Assembly (NCBI GenBank): GCA_965199805.1
Contig: CBDATO010000001.1
Coordinates: 1,364,001 to 1,428,000, forward strand
Length of the DNA stretch: 64,000 bases
Reading direction: 5' to 3'
Source: DATAZK01 sp965199805
GTDB lineage: Bacteria > Actinomycetota > Actinomycetes > Frankiales > Frankiaceae
Below the pieces are notes generated by a model. It saw nothing but the letters and a program-made list of their open reading frames with translations, was not told the DNA's origin and made no database searches. The position numbers were made by a program, and so were the translations under genes. Below, piece by piece: positions 16,038 to 24,718 of the stretch. Numbering within the stretch: position 1 is the stretch's first letter; each line of letters opens with the position of its first letter.

Positions 16038-17092
16038 CCGACGACCTCGCCGACGCGTTCCACGAGGCCTCTGCCGATCCACCCTTCCCCATCGACGTCA
16101 CCCAAGCCACGTCAGCCGCCCGCAGAATTAGCCGGCGCAGACATGTCGGGCTCAGCACGCTGACCATCGTTGCCCTGCTGGGCGCCGGGATCGGCATCTA
16201 TCCGCTGACCACCACCCACCAGGACACCGCCACAGTCCTGCCGAGACCGGCCCCCATCCCTGCGCTGGCCGTCGTCGACGGCGTCGACGTCACCTGGCTC
16301 CCGCCGACATTTGGCTCGGCCGGGACGCCCCATCTGGACGCGCTTTCCCTCGTTCAGGACTACGGGCTGACTCAGCGCTTCTCGACCAGAACACCAGCAG
16401 GGGCAACAGGGCCAGAAGGTTCCCGGCCTTACTTCACCGTCGGAGTGATGCGTAATCACCGCCTGAATTTGACCGAATTGCAGGCGCGATTTCGGGGCAC
16501 CGGAATACCCGTAACCATCCACGGGCAATCAGGCATCTTCATCGACTTCGGCGATCCCCGCGTACCACCGAAGGCGCCGCAGAAGTACATGCCGGTCCTT
16601 TCGCTCGTCTGGCAGGAAACCGTAGCCGGACAGCCAGTCACGCTGCAGGTCAACGGCACCGCCGGCACCACCCTTGACCAGGTCAAGCGGGTCGCGGACG
16701 GGCTCGTTGTGCACGCTGCACCCGCTGGTCCGGCCGACAGCCAGGCGTCGACCACGCAGATCCGCGAGTCCTTCACCCAGGCCTTCACCGGCGGCAACCG
16801 GCCGAGCGAATCACTTGCCGCCATTGACGGCGGTGAGCAACTTCAAGCGGCGCAGACCAAGCTGGGCCAGTATCTGCCGCAGACAGCGCTCAGCAGCAGA
16901 GTTCAGGTACGAAAAATTAGCTTCTACGACGCCGACCATGCCCGCGTCGACATCACCCTCACCTACAACTACCTGGGCAAGCCTGCCAACCAGGACGTCC
17001 GGGCAAGCGCTGTCCGCGTCAGTGGCACATGGAGGGTCACGCAGGACAGCTACTGCGACGCCATCTCCATCACCAACATCCCCTGTCCCTGA
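16031..17092 (+). CDS. Single-pass membrane sensor/anti-sigma-like partner of sigma B
   Basis: A protein of 353 aa. Short cytoplasmic part (~45 aa, ending ISRRRHVG), one membrane helix LSTLTIVALLGAGIGIYPL at ~46-64, then an ectodomain of two parts. The first, DVTWLPPTF ... SLVWQETVAGQPVTLQVNGT ... VADGLVVHA (~85-235), is DUF4367-like. The second, FTQAFTGGN ... VRKISFYDADHARVDITLTY (~240-340), is NTF2-like. It closes with SYCDAI and PCP, a likely disulfide. Partners at 21554 (reconstructed) and 27791 share every one of these parts at 355 aa. Overlap with the sigma stop implies coupled translation. Probably it holds the sigma factor at the membrane until a signal arrives outside; this is inferred from architecture, as no ZAS motif is present. 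Confidence 0.8.
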   Translation: MLTDDLADAFHEASADPPFPIDVTQATSAARRISRRRHVGLSTLTIVALLGAGIGIYPLTTTHQDTATVLPRPAPIPALAVVDGVDVTWLPPTFGSAGTPHLDALSLVQDYGLTQRFSTRTPAGATGPEGSRPYFTVGVMRNHRLNLTELQARFRGTGIPVTIHGQSGIFIDFGDPRVPPKAPQKYMPVLSLVWQETVAGQPVTLQVNGTAGTTLDQVKRVADGLVVHAAPAGPADSQASTTQIRESFTQAFTGGNRPSESLAAIDGGEQLQAAQTKLGQYLPQTALSSRVQVRKISFYDADHARVDITLTYNYLGKPANQDVRASAVRVSGTWRVTQDSYCDAISITNIPCP

Positions 17093-17226
17093 CGCCAGCG
17101 CCGAGCCGCAGCCGTGCGCGGACACGCTGCCATTGCCCGTGTCCGCTCTGGCCAGTACCGATTACCGGGACCCGACCTGCTAGCGGCCGCCGGCCGGGAA
17201 GCCGTCGCCGGATCCGGGTGCGGCGG

Positions 17227-17249
17227 AACCTTTCCGCGCTCTGCCCGTC
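17227..17249 (+). promoter_or_regulatory. ECF-type promoter motif 3 (sigma cassette C)
   Basis: AACCTTTCCG at 17227-17236 and CGTC at 17246-17249, 12 bases after AACCTTT. The GTG at 17258 is only eight bases beyond CGTC, so a transcript from this promoter would be leaderless or nearly so. Confidence 0.6.
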
Positions 17250-17257
17250 TTTGACGG

Positions 17258-17872
17258 GTGGATGCGTTCGTCAGCGGTTGGCGGGCCGATGACCGACGGG
17301 TGGTGGGGCGGGTGATGGCGTCCTTCGTCGGCGATCACTCGTCGGCTACGGGCTCCGGCTCGGCCATGGTTCGGCAGCTCGAGCTGTTGCACACGGCTCA
17401 CTACGTCGGTTTGGTTCGCCTGGCGGTCGCCCTCGTCGATCGCGAGGACCTCGCCGAGGAAATCGTCCAGGAATCCTTCCTGCAGCTGTTTCAGAGATGG
17501 GGACGCCTTCGTGACAGCGAGCTTGCACCGGCATATCTCCGGCGTGCGGTCATCAATCGCTCTCGTGACGAGCTGCGCTCTAGACGGATCCGCCGTAACC
17601 ATCTGCCGAAGCCGCCGGACCCTGCCAGTAGCTCGGAAGACCAGGTCCTTGAGGCCGAGCGTGACCGTGACGTCGTTCAAGCTCTTGCAGCGTTGCCCGC
17701 TCGGCAACGGGAGGTGCTCGTGCTCCGATACTTCGCCGGCTTAAGTGAACGGGAGATAGCCGACGCGATCGGCCGACCAATCGGAACGGTCAAATCAGCG
17801 GCCCACCGTGGACTCGCCAACCTGCGGCGCTCCCTCGGAGACTCGTTCCGGGATTTCGGCGGTGCGAAGTGA
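17258..17872 (+). CDS. ECF RNA polymerase sigma factor (cassette C)
   Basis: 204 aa from GTG 17258, or 185 aa from ATG 17315. Region 2 reads LLHTAHYVGLVRLAVALVD then REDLAEEIVQESFLQLFQRW. Region 4 reads LPARQREVLVLRYFAGLSER and IGRPIGTVKSAAHRGLANLR. It belongs to the same broad SigE/Sig70-ECF group but is more distant from sigma B, D and E. The promoter lies so close that 17258 would be a leaderless start; the internal ATG is preceded by GGTGGGGCGGGTG. The stop overlaps the next gene by four bases (GTGA). Confidence 0.88.
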   Translation: MDAFVSGWRADDRRVVGRVMASFVGDHSSATGSGSAMVRQLELLHTAHYVGLVRLAVALVDREDLAEEIVQESFLQLFQRWGRLRDSELAPAYLRRAVINRSRDELRSRRIRRNHLPKPPDPASSSEDQVLEAERDRDVVQALAALPARQREVLVLRYFAGLSEREIADAIGRPIGTVKSAAHRGLANLRRSLGDSFRDFGGAK

Positions 17873-19086
17873 TACGGCGACGTCGAAGTCGTCCCGACGA
17901 TGACAGTCTGACTCGCGCAATTGAGGCAGCCCTTCACTACCGCACCCAGCACGTGACGGGAGCCGCTGACAGTCTCAGCAAACTTCGACGTGACCTCGCA
18001 GCCTTGCCGACGCGACCCTCCGCCGACACACTCCGGGTAGCCCGGCGACGGCCGGTCTTCGCCGGGCTGGCAGCGGTTCTCACCGTCGCCACCATCATTA
18101 CAGCCGTCGCCCTGATTCGCCTTCCCGTTTCAGATCACGGAACCCCAGGGCAACCAGCCACGCACGGCTCAGGATATTCCCCAAGTCAGTACTATCCGGC
18201 GACCGACGCTTTCGGGCTGCCAGTCATTGTGCGCGCCGACGACAATAAGGTTGTTCGCCGACTGCCATCAGATACGGTCGCGGACCTCGGTAAATCATCG
18301 AACTTGGTGCTATCCCCGGATGGCAACCGTCTTTACGGCAGCTTCACCAAGCCGGGCACCGTCACCTCTCGGTCATCAGACGACGCCTCTCCGCAGGTGG
18401 CATTCATTGACATGAGGACGAACGCATTGAGGCGGGTGGCGTCACCGACGGGTCATGTCGTGTCTGTGTCCGCGTCCGGCGACGGCGCGTATTTCGGGTA
18501 CGCGGTCACTGGCGCGCCCGCCGCCGGGCGCACGACCATCCACATCGTCAGCGTCGCAGCTGGTACCGATCGAGCCACGGTCCTGCCCGGCGCGCAGCAG
18601 GTCACATCGATGGCGCTGTCACCGGACGGCAGCGAGCTGGCCCTGACGCTCGCGTCCGACACCGCTGCTGTGACGCTGCTCAAACCTGCCGATGCACCAA
18701 CTTCAAATGCCCAGAGGCGCCTGACCAGAAGCGACTGCCCCGGATCAGACCCGCTCTATCCAGACGTGCCGACCCAGTACGGCGATGTTCAGTGGACCGC
18801 ACGCGGCCTCTACGCGGTACGGACGTGCCAGAGCGCCGAGCTGGAGAAGGTCTTGGCAGTCGTCCGCTTCGATCCCGACAGCCCTGCGCTCCCAGCGGTG
18901 ACGGTAGCGGCTTGGCGGTTTGACCCGTTCAACGCGCTGCTCATCCGCGAGACCGCCGACGGGCCCGTTGTCTATCTCGACCAGGCCTATGCCGACGCGC
19001 CCACCCGCATTCGGGTGCAGCCGCCTAACGGTACCCCCAGCAACATCATCACCGGGCTTCATCTCAACGGATCCGGCCATTCCTAA
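17869..19086 (+). CDS. Membrane-anchored beta-propeller partner of sigma C
   Basis: A protein of 405 aa starting GTG 17869 inside the sigma stop (GTGA). Cytoplasmic N-terminus of ~60 aa (LRRDLAALPTRPSADTLRVA), one membrane helix PVFAGLAAVLTVATIITAVAL (~63-83), then a long outer domain with repeated LxLSPDGxxLY and MALSPDGSELAL strands, YFGYAV, and VQWTARGLYAV, the blade pattern of TolB/WD40-like propellers. It has the same topology as the other partners but a different sensor domain. Likely an anti-sigma or sensor protein; no anti-sigma motif is recognised. Followed 40 nt later by a glycosyltransferase gene. Confidence 0.78.
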   Translation: MIRRRRSRPDDDSLTRAIEAALHYRTQHVTGAADSLSKLRRDLAALPTRPSADTLRVARRRPVFAGLAAVLTVATIITAVALIRLPVSDHGTPGQPATHGSGYSPSQYYPATDAFGLPVIVRADDNKVVRRLPSDTVADLGKSSNLVLSPDGNRLYGSFTKPGTVTSRSSDDASPQVAFIDMRTNALRRVASPTGHVVSVSASGDGAYFGYAVTGAPAAGRTTIHIVSVAAGTDRATVLPGAQQVTSMALSPDGSELALTLASDTAAVTLLKPADAPTSNAQRRLTRSDCPGSDPLYPDVPTQYGDVQWTARGLYAVRTCQSAELEKVLAVVRFDPDSPALPAVTVAAWRFDPFNALLIRETADGPVVYLDQAYADAPTRIRVQPPNGTPSNIITGLHLNGSGHS

Positions 19087-19126
19087 TCGTGCCGGCTTCG
19101 AACCCAGCCCTGAGGAAGTAACACTG

Positions 19127-20710
19127 TTGAATGCTGGACCGGCGGTCATGACGCTAGCGGCACCAAAACAAATACTCACCGGCGGCGCTACGGCAGTCAG
19201 ACGGCAGATGCTTGTCAAACCTGTTCATGGACTGCTTGTATTACTGGCTGCCGGAACACTGTTTCGCATCTATCCGTGGTTTCTGGCCCACAACTTTACC
19301 GGAATCCTTGAATACGACGACGGCGTCTACTACGGAAGTGCCCGCGCACTCCTCGCCGGACGGATGCCCTACCGTGACTTCACCATCCTTCATCCACCGC
19401 TCGTCCCCGTCCTGCTGACACCATTCGCATTCATCGGTGAGGTCTTCGGCGATCCCGTAGGTATGGCATCCGCCCGGGTCGTCACCGTCGGATTAGGCAT
19501 CGGCAATGCCGTCTCTGTGTGGCGCCTCGCGAAACGCGCTGTCAGCGACTGGTGGGCCGTTGCGGCTGCCGGGTTCTACCTCATGTATCCCAATGCGGTT
19601 CTCGCCGAGCACACCGTCATGCTGGAGCCGCTGGTCAGCGCTGGCTGCCTGATGGGCTGCGTCTTTCTGCTCCGAACGGATGACCGGTCGGCGGCCAACG
19701 GCATCTGGGCCGGCGTGTGGTTCGGACTCGCCACAATGGTGAAGGTCTTCGCGGTCGTGTACCTGATCGCGGCCGCCGCTTGGCTCCTATCCGGACGGCG
19801 AGGGCGACAAGCCCGTGCGCTGGGCGCCGGGTACGTCGCTGCCTGCGCAGGGATCATGGCTCCCTTCGTCGCCGGTGCCCCCAACGCCACGTTCCACGAT
19901 CTCGTCAGCACGCAGCTGCTTCGGCCAACAGATGGGGCCGGCGGAATGACCCATCGGCTGGCCGACCTTTTCGTCCTACGCGCCCTTCCCTGGCAGAGCT
20001 GGCCACCGACGCTGCTCCTCGCAACGCTCGTCTGCACGGCAGGGATCGCGCTTCTCACACGCCGGACACCGACACTCTTGTTGTGGCTCGGCGTCGCCGC
20101 ACTCACGGTCGTCGCCTTTTTGAGGTCACCGTCGTACTTCAGTCACTACGCCGACTTCCTCGCTCCCGGACTGGCGATCATCCTGGCGGCGGCTGGTGCG
20201 GCCGTCTGGCGCTCCCGGCCTCCGCTGCGCTGGCTGGCTCCCACCATCGCCGGCACCGCAGCGGCGATCCTCACCGCCGGCACCATCCAAGACCTGAGCT
20301 CCTGGACCGGCCAGAGTGATCTAGCCCGAACCGCCCATCGGCTCGTCGCCTCAGACTCCTGCGTTGTCAGCGACTCAGTGAGCCTCGCCATCAGCGCCGA
20401 CCTATTCGCCATCCCCACAGCCGACTGCCCCGGATGGCTGGACGGACGAGGAGTTGCCCTGACCCTGGAGATCCAGGGCCCGCCGATCCGGCCGTTCTAC
20501 CCAGCCGGCTTCCAACAGCTGACCACCTGGCAGCGGCAGTCAGCCGCGCAACTCGAACGTGCCGACGTCCTACTTACTCGCCTCGATCCGGCGACGCTCA
20601 TCGAATGGAGCCCCCAGCTCCGCACCTACGTAGCCGGACACTTCCACCGAACGGCCCAAGGCGCCGGCAGCGCACGCTGGCAGCTCTGGCAGCGCAACAA
20701 CGGCTCGTGA
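19127..20710 (+). CDS. GT-C fold membrane glycosyltransferase (ArnT/PMT-like)
   Basis: 527 aa from TTG 19127, chosen because GAGGAAG lies eight bases upstream; ATG 19148 is possible. After the first membrane helix, an outer loop ILEYDDGVYYGSARALLAGR followed by MPYRDFTILHPPLVP matches the acidic-motif loop of GT39/GT83-type polyprenyl-phosphate-sugar transferases. About ten membrane helices follow (for example WAVAAAGFYLMYPNAVLAEH, ATMVKVFAVVYLIAAAAWLL). The C-terminal ~130 residues are extracytoplasmic. It transfers a sugar from a lipid carrier to an unknown acceptor on the outer face of the membrane. It probably shares the sigma C transcript, so envelope glycosylation may be part of that response (inference). 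Confidence 0.82.
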   Translation: MNAGPAVMTLAAPKQILTGGATAVRRQMLVKPVHGLLVLLAAGTLFRIYPWFLAHNFTGILEYDDGVYYGSARALLAGRMPYRDFTILHPPLVPVLLTPFAFIGEVFGDPVGMASARVVTVGLGIGNAVSVWRLAKRAVSDWWAVAAAGFYLMYPNAVLAEHTVMLEPLVSAGCLMGCVFLLRTDDRSAANGIWAGVWFGLATMVKVFAVVYLIAAAAWLLSGRRGRQARALGAGYVAACAGIMAPFVAGAPNATFHDLVSTQLLRPTDGAGGMTHRLADLFVLRALPWQSWPPTLLLATLVCTAGIALLTRRTPTLLLWLGVAALTVVAFLRSPSYFSHYADFLAPGLAIILAAAGAAVWRSRPPLRWLAPTIAGTAAAILTAGTIQDLSSWTGQSDLARTAHRLVASDSCVVSDSVSLAISADLFAIPTADCPGWLDGRGVALTLEIQGPPIRPFYPAGFQQLTTWQRQSAAQLERADVLLTRLDPATLIEWSPQLRTYVAGHFHRTAQGAGSARWQLWQRNNGS

Positions 20711-21057
20711 CTGGGTCCGGCTCACCCGACGCGACTACGGCCGCGCGATAGCCAGGGAAGAAGCCTCACTCGACAGTGGTCGCGGTCTCGGACGCACGGA
20801 GCGAGCGCCCCTCCCTTGGGCTGTCGTTGGTGAGGCCTGTGCACCCGTCCAGTCGAGTCCCGGGGGCACGAGCGTGGGGCTCACATAGCGGCAGGCAAGC
20901 GCCCAGGATGCCCGGCCTCCGCGAAGTATCTGGCCAACCGACCCGACCGGCCCTGCAAGCGGCTCGCCTTCACGAACATGGGACTGCTGCAGGCTGCGAT
21001 GCAACCTTTCGGGAGTCCGGTGCATCTCCTTCGATTGGATTGAGCGTTGGAGGACAC
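20711..21057. other. No gene recognised before sigma cassette D
   Basis: About 350 bases between the glycosyltransferase and the next sigma gene. Only the AACCTTTC promoter motif and a TTGGAGGA ribosome site at the right end are recognisable. Confidence 0.45.
21003..21026 (+). promoter_or_regulatory. ECF-type promoter motif 4 (sigma cassette D)
   Basis: AACCTTTCGG at 21003-21012 and CATC at 21023-21026, with 13 bases after AACCTTT, the same layout as motif 2. The ATG is at 21058 behind TTGGAGGACAC. Confidence 0.6.
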
Positions 21058-21525
21058 ATGGACGAAGCGGCCGATCGCCGTTTCCTGACCTGGGCGAACG
21101 CCCGGGTGCAACGCTTGCATCGCACGACTTATCTCATGTGCGGCGACTGGCATCTTGCGGAAGACATCGTTCAAGACGTGCTGACCAAGGTGGCATTGCA
21201 CTGGTCCTCGGTTGAAAGAGCTAGCAGTCCGGACGCCTACGTCCACAAGGTGCTTGTCAACCAAGTGCGGCAGCGTTGGCGGCGGCCGGCAAGGACCCGC
21301 GAGCGCGTCACCGACGTCATCGACCCTCCGCCTGTGGGCGACGGCACGAATGAACGGGCGGAACGTGACCGGCTGCTCACCGCCCTACGGCAACTGCCGA
21401 TCCGGCAGCGCACCGCCGTCGTCCTGCGGTACTTCGACGACATGAGCGAAGCCGACACCGCAGTTGCCCTGGCCTGCTCAGTCGGAACAGTGAAGAGCCA
21501 GACCAGCCGCGCGCTGAAACGCTGA
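21058..21525 (+). CDS. SigE-type ECF sigma factor, C-terminus shortened by a frameshift (cassette D)
   Basis: 155 aa from ATG 21058 with a good TTGGAGGA ribosome site. Region 2 is RRFLTWANARVQRLHRTTYL, then LAEDIVQDVLTKVALHWSSV; region 4 is LPIRQRTAVVLRYFDDMSEA, then CSVGTVKSQTSRALKR. Close paralogue of sigma B and E. It ends at ALKR, whereas the paralogues continue about 12 residues to a final Cys whose codon overlaps the partner start. Restoring one base near 21522 gives LRTIMTSEAPSC and a stop in ATGCTGA, the same overlap as in cassettes B and E. The recognition helix is complete, so the truncated product might still bind DNA. Its partner gene is disrupted by an IS. Confidence 0.85.
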   Translation: MDEAADRRFLTWANARVQRLHRTTYLMCGDWHLAEDIVQDVLTKVALHWSSVERASSPDAYVHKVLVNQVRQRWRRPARTRERVTDVIDPPPVGDGTNERAERDRLLTALRQLPIRQRTAVVLRYFDDMSEADTAVALACSVGTVKSQTSRALKR

Positions 21526-21973
21526 GGACCATCATGACCAGCGAGGCACCGTCATGCTGAACGAGAACCTGCGGTCACAGCTCGATCACGCCGCATCCGA
21601 CCAGCCGTTCATCCCCGACCCCGGGTTGGCTCTACAGCGCGCTAAGGGCATTCGGGCGCGTCGACGGCGCGCGGGCATGGGGGCTGTTGCCTGCCTTGTC
21701 GTCGCAGCGGCTGTGGCGGTTCCCATTGTGACGACCTCACGGGGCGGCTCGGACACCAATCAGGTGGTGCCTGTCGGCCCGCATCCGGCGAGCCGAACAC
21801 CGGACCGGCAGGTCGAGAACGGGCTGGCCCCGGTGAGCCTGGCCGGAGTGACCGTTCGGTGGCTCCCGGAGGGCATGTCGTGGACGCATCAGCTGACAGC
21901 CGGGCCGGACAACTACAGCCCCCTGAACATCGTCACCTACTTTCAGAACGGCGAATCAGATAGTGCCATCGGT

Positions 21974-23666
21974 ACTAACCCGCTTGTTGCAGTAGGCCGG
22001 TGATCTTGGTGGTGCAACACGGGGTGTAGATGCGCGAAAGTGCCTGTCCTGCTTGGGATCTTGGACTTGCTGAAGGTCCCAAGTCACCAAGCGGGAGAGG
22101 CACTCCGCAGATGCACCGTAACGCGTCACGTCCCAAGATCGTGATCTCCGGCGGCGGGTCGGGGGTGGTGTCGCACGCCGGCTCCCGGCTGCTGGCCGAA
22201 CTCGCCGATCGGGCCGGTGTGACCGCCGGTTTCGGCGACGTGCTGGCCGGGCTGCGCGAACGCAGGTCCGCTCATGACCCGGGTCGGGTGCTGGTCGATC
22301 TGGCTGTGATGCTCGCTGACGGTGGCACGACGATCTCCGACCTTGCCGTGCTGCGAAACCAGCCGGAGCTGTTCGGCCCGGTTGCCTCGACCGCCACCGC
22401 ATGGCGGGTCCTGGACCGGGTCGACGACGCGCTGTTGGCCAGGCTCCGGTCGGCTCGGGCGGCGGCCCGGGAACGCATCTGGCTGCAGGCCGCTGACACC
22501 GATCGGCTACCGCTGTCCACGACGGCCGGCGGCCGCCTCTGGCCGGGGATCCGAGTCCAGCTCGACGCCACCCTCGTCACCGCACACAGCGACAAGGAGT
22601 CGGCGGCGGCGACGTTCAAAGGCGGTTATGGCTTCCACCCGTTGACGGCGTGGTGCGACAACACCGGTGAAGCGTTGGCGGCCATGCTCCGGCCGGGTAA
22701 CGCCGGGTCCAACACCGCCGCCGACCACATCACCGTCACCGACCTGGCACTCGCGCAGATCCCCGACGCCCACCGTCACGACACCCCGATCCTGGTCTGC
22801 GCCGACGGTGCCGGCGCCACCAAGCCCTGGCTGGCTCATCTGCGCCGGATCCGCGACGAACAACACCTGGACCTGCGGTTCTCGGTCGGGTTCACCATGA
22901 CCGCCACCGTCCAGCAGGCGATCCTCGCGTTGCCGAAGCAGGCGTGGACAGCGGCAATCGAAGCCGGCGGCGAATTTCGCGAAGGCGCCGACGTCGCCGA
23001 ACTGACCGGCGCTCTCGGCGACCTGACCGCCGCCGGCTGGCCGACAGGGATGCGGGTGCTGGTCCGCCGGGAACGACCCCATCCCGGCGCGCAGCTCACC
23101 TTCTCCGACGCCGACGGCTGGCGATTCCAAACCTTCGCCACCGACACCCAAGTCGGCCAGCTCGCCCAGCTCGAAGCCCGGCACCGGGCCCACGCCCGCG
23201 TCGAGGACCGGATCCGCTGCGCCAAGAACACCGGCCTTAACCACCTGCCGTCCCGGCAGCGCAACGTCAACACCGTCTGGGTTGAGCTCGTCGGCCTCGC
23301 CTGCGACCTACTCGCCTGGACCCGCATGCTGCTCCTCGACGGCGCGCTGGCCGTCGCCGAACCGAAACAGCTGCGCTACCGGCTGCTGCACGTCGCCGCC
23401 CGACTGATCCGCAGCGGACGACGCCTTCACGTCCGGATCGACCGCAACTGGCCCTGGAAAGACGCACTCGTCAACGCCTACACCCGCCTGAGCGCGCTGC
23501 CACAACCCGGCCGCTGACCCGGCGCCCCTCACCCCTACGCACCACTCGGAGACACCGGCCACCGCGCCGGCCGAGCCGCCCTGCCCACACTCCGAAGCAT
23601 CCGCCTCAACCCCTCAGAGAAGCCGATGATCTTCGACTCAACGGCCTGCTGAAAGACGGGGGCTAA
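21974..23666 (+). mobile_element. IS1380-family insertion sequence, complete
   Basis: A 1693-bp element. Imperfect terminal inverted repeats: the left end contains TTGCAGTAGGCCGGTGA; the right end reversed contains TTTCAGCAGGCCGTTGA. It is flanked by a 4-bp direct repeat CGGT (21970-21973 and 23667-23670), and deleting the element plus one CGGT restores the host reading frame. It carries one intact transposase gene. A 91-bp scrap of the same right end is at 5766-5856. Likely still mobile and relatively recent, since the host gene halves are otherwise undamaged. Confidence 0.9.
22111..23517 (+). CDS. IS1380-family transposase
   Basis: 468 aa from ATG 22111 (the frame is also open from ATG 22030). 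DDE-type transposase catalysing element excision and integration. Family features: VVSHAGSRLLAELADRAGVT near the start, RSAHDPGRVLVDLAVMLADG, DLAVLRNQPELFGPVASTAT, the catalytic-region text VQLDATLVTAHSDKESAAAT, LVCADGAGATKPW, and the C-terminal EDRIRCAKNTGLNHLPS typical of IS1380. The frame is intact with no internal stop. It is transcribed in the direction of the interrupted host gene. Confidence 0.9.
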   Translation: MHRNASRPKIVISGGGSGVVSHAGSRLLAELADRAGVTAGFGDVLAGLRERRSAHDPGRVLVDLAVMLADGGTTISDLAVLRNQPELFGPVASTATAWRVLDRVDDALLARLRSARAAARERIWLQAADTDRLPLSTTAGGRLWPGIRVQLDATLVTAHSDKESAAATFKGGYGFHPLTAWCDNTGEALAAMLRPGNAGSNTAADHITVTDLALAQIPDAHRHDTPILVCADGAGATKPWLAHLRRIRDEQHLDLRFSVGFTMTATVQQAILALPKQAWTAAIEAGGEFREGADVAELTGALGDLTAAGWPTGMRVLVRRERPHPGAQLTFSDADGWRFQTFATDTQVGQLAQLEARHRAHARVEDRIRCAKNTGLNHLPSRQRNVNTVWVELVGLACDLLAWTRMLLLDGALAVAEPKQLRYRLLHVAARLIRSGRRLHVRIDRNWPWKDALVNAYTRLSALPQPGR

Positions 23667-24318
23667 CGGTCCTCGGATTTCATTGAGCATCCGGCGGGAC
23701 TACACCGCTCACTATCTCGATGAGTTAGCGCAGACCGTCGGAACGAGCGGCCGTTGGATCACCGTCCACGGTCAGCGGGCTCTTCTGCAGGACATCAGCG
23801 GCCAAGGGGCGCCCGGCTCAGCCGAGGACTACGTACTGACCTGGACCGAAACGGGAACGACTCTGACCTTGACCAGCTCGGACGTCTCCTCAGCAGACCT
23901 GACGCGGACCGCCAACGGCCTTGCTGTTGGGCGACTGACTCAACCCAAGGACCGGGCAGCGGCTACCACCCAGGCCACAAGAGTCTTGCAGACCGTCTTC
24001 GACGGTAAGTCCAACGACGCCAAGGTCATGGCCGGAATCGTCAACGGCACGCAACTGGCGCCGGCGCTGACGAGCTACGCCCAGACGCATCCGCAGCAAC
24101 GCGCGTCCGCCCGCATCATCGTCAAGAGCGTCATCGTCATCGACGCCGACAACGCGGTGGCGACAGCGACCCTGCCCGCCGCCAACCTGCCCGCCAACAT
24201 CCCCCGCGTCGACGCCGTCTTGAGCCTGCAACGCATCGACGGGTCCTGGCAGCTGCCGCAACAGACCTATTGCAATGCGCTTGGTGTCCTTCGCCCCCCG
24301 AACTGCCCGCCCGGCTGA

Positions 24319-24718
24319 TCCGTCGACGACACGCAGTCCCACCGGATCATCACCCACGTCCGCCGAGCCGTAGCGTCCACCGCCCACGGGCCTCCTGCCG
24401 CCGGCGTCGAACCTTTCCCGGATCGGCGCATGTGCTGCTGTGCAGCAGTGCCGACGACTAGGGCGTACCGCGCTGCAGTCGTCGCGTGGACGGCCGGGCC
24501 CGTCACCGATATACCTCTGCCCAGCCGCCGGGGGGCGAGCGTGCACGACGGCGGCGGCCAGGGGCGGCCGCTCCGAGCGGCCTGCGACTGCGCCCGAACG
24601 ACCAAATTTCGACCAATTGCTCTTGGGTAGCAACCTTTATGGACGCTACGGACTCTTTAGAAGTGTGACCTGGCGGGACCGTCCGACGGATTTGGAGTCC
24701 TCGGACGGCGTTGCCGAT
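24319..24718. other. 400 bases without a supported gene
   Basis: No convincing frame. An AACCTTT hexamer-plus sits at 24632-24638, but the expected CATC/CGTC box 13 bases later is absent (ACTC instead), so I do not call a promoter there. Confidence 0.4.

Larger units (their letters stand above)
21554..24318 (+). pseudogene. Membrane partner of sigma D, interrupted by an IS1380-family element
   Basis: Two halves, 21554-21973 and 23671-24318. Removing the IS (21974-23666) and one copy of the CGGT duplication joins them in frame (SDSAIG then PRISLSIRRDY) into a 355-aa protein, the length of the partner at 27791. It has the same parts: basic cytoplasmic tip IRARRRRAGM, membrane helix GAVACLVVAAAVAVPIV (~43-59), VTVRWLPEG, YVLTWTETGTTLTLTSS, the NTF2-like segment VLQTVFDGKSNDAKVMAGIV, and the Cys pair QTYCNAL / NCPPG. 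As it stands only the first ~140 residues can be made, with 10 IS-encoded residues added: a membrane anchor without its ectodomain. Confidence 0.88.

Noticed and set aside
24632..24655. A sixth AACCTTTC-type promoter
   Set aside because: AACCTTT is followed by A rather than C, and the -10-like tetramer is ACTC; no sigma gene follows.
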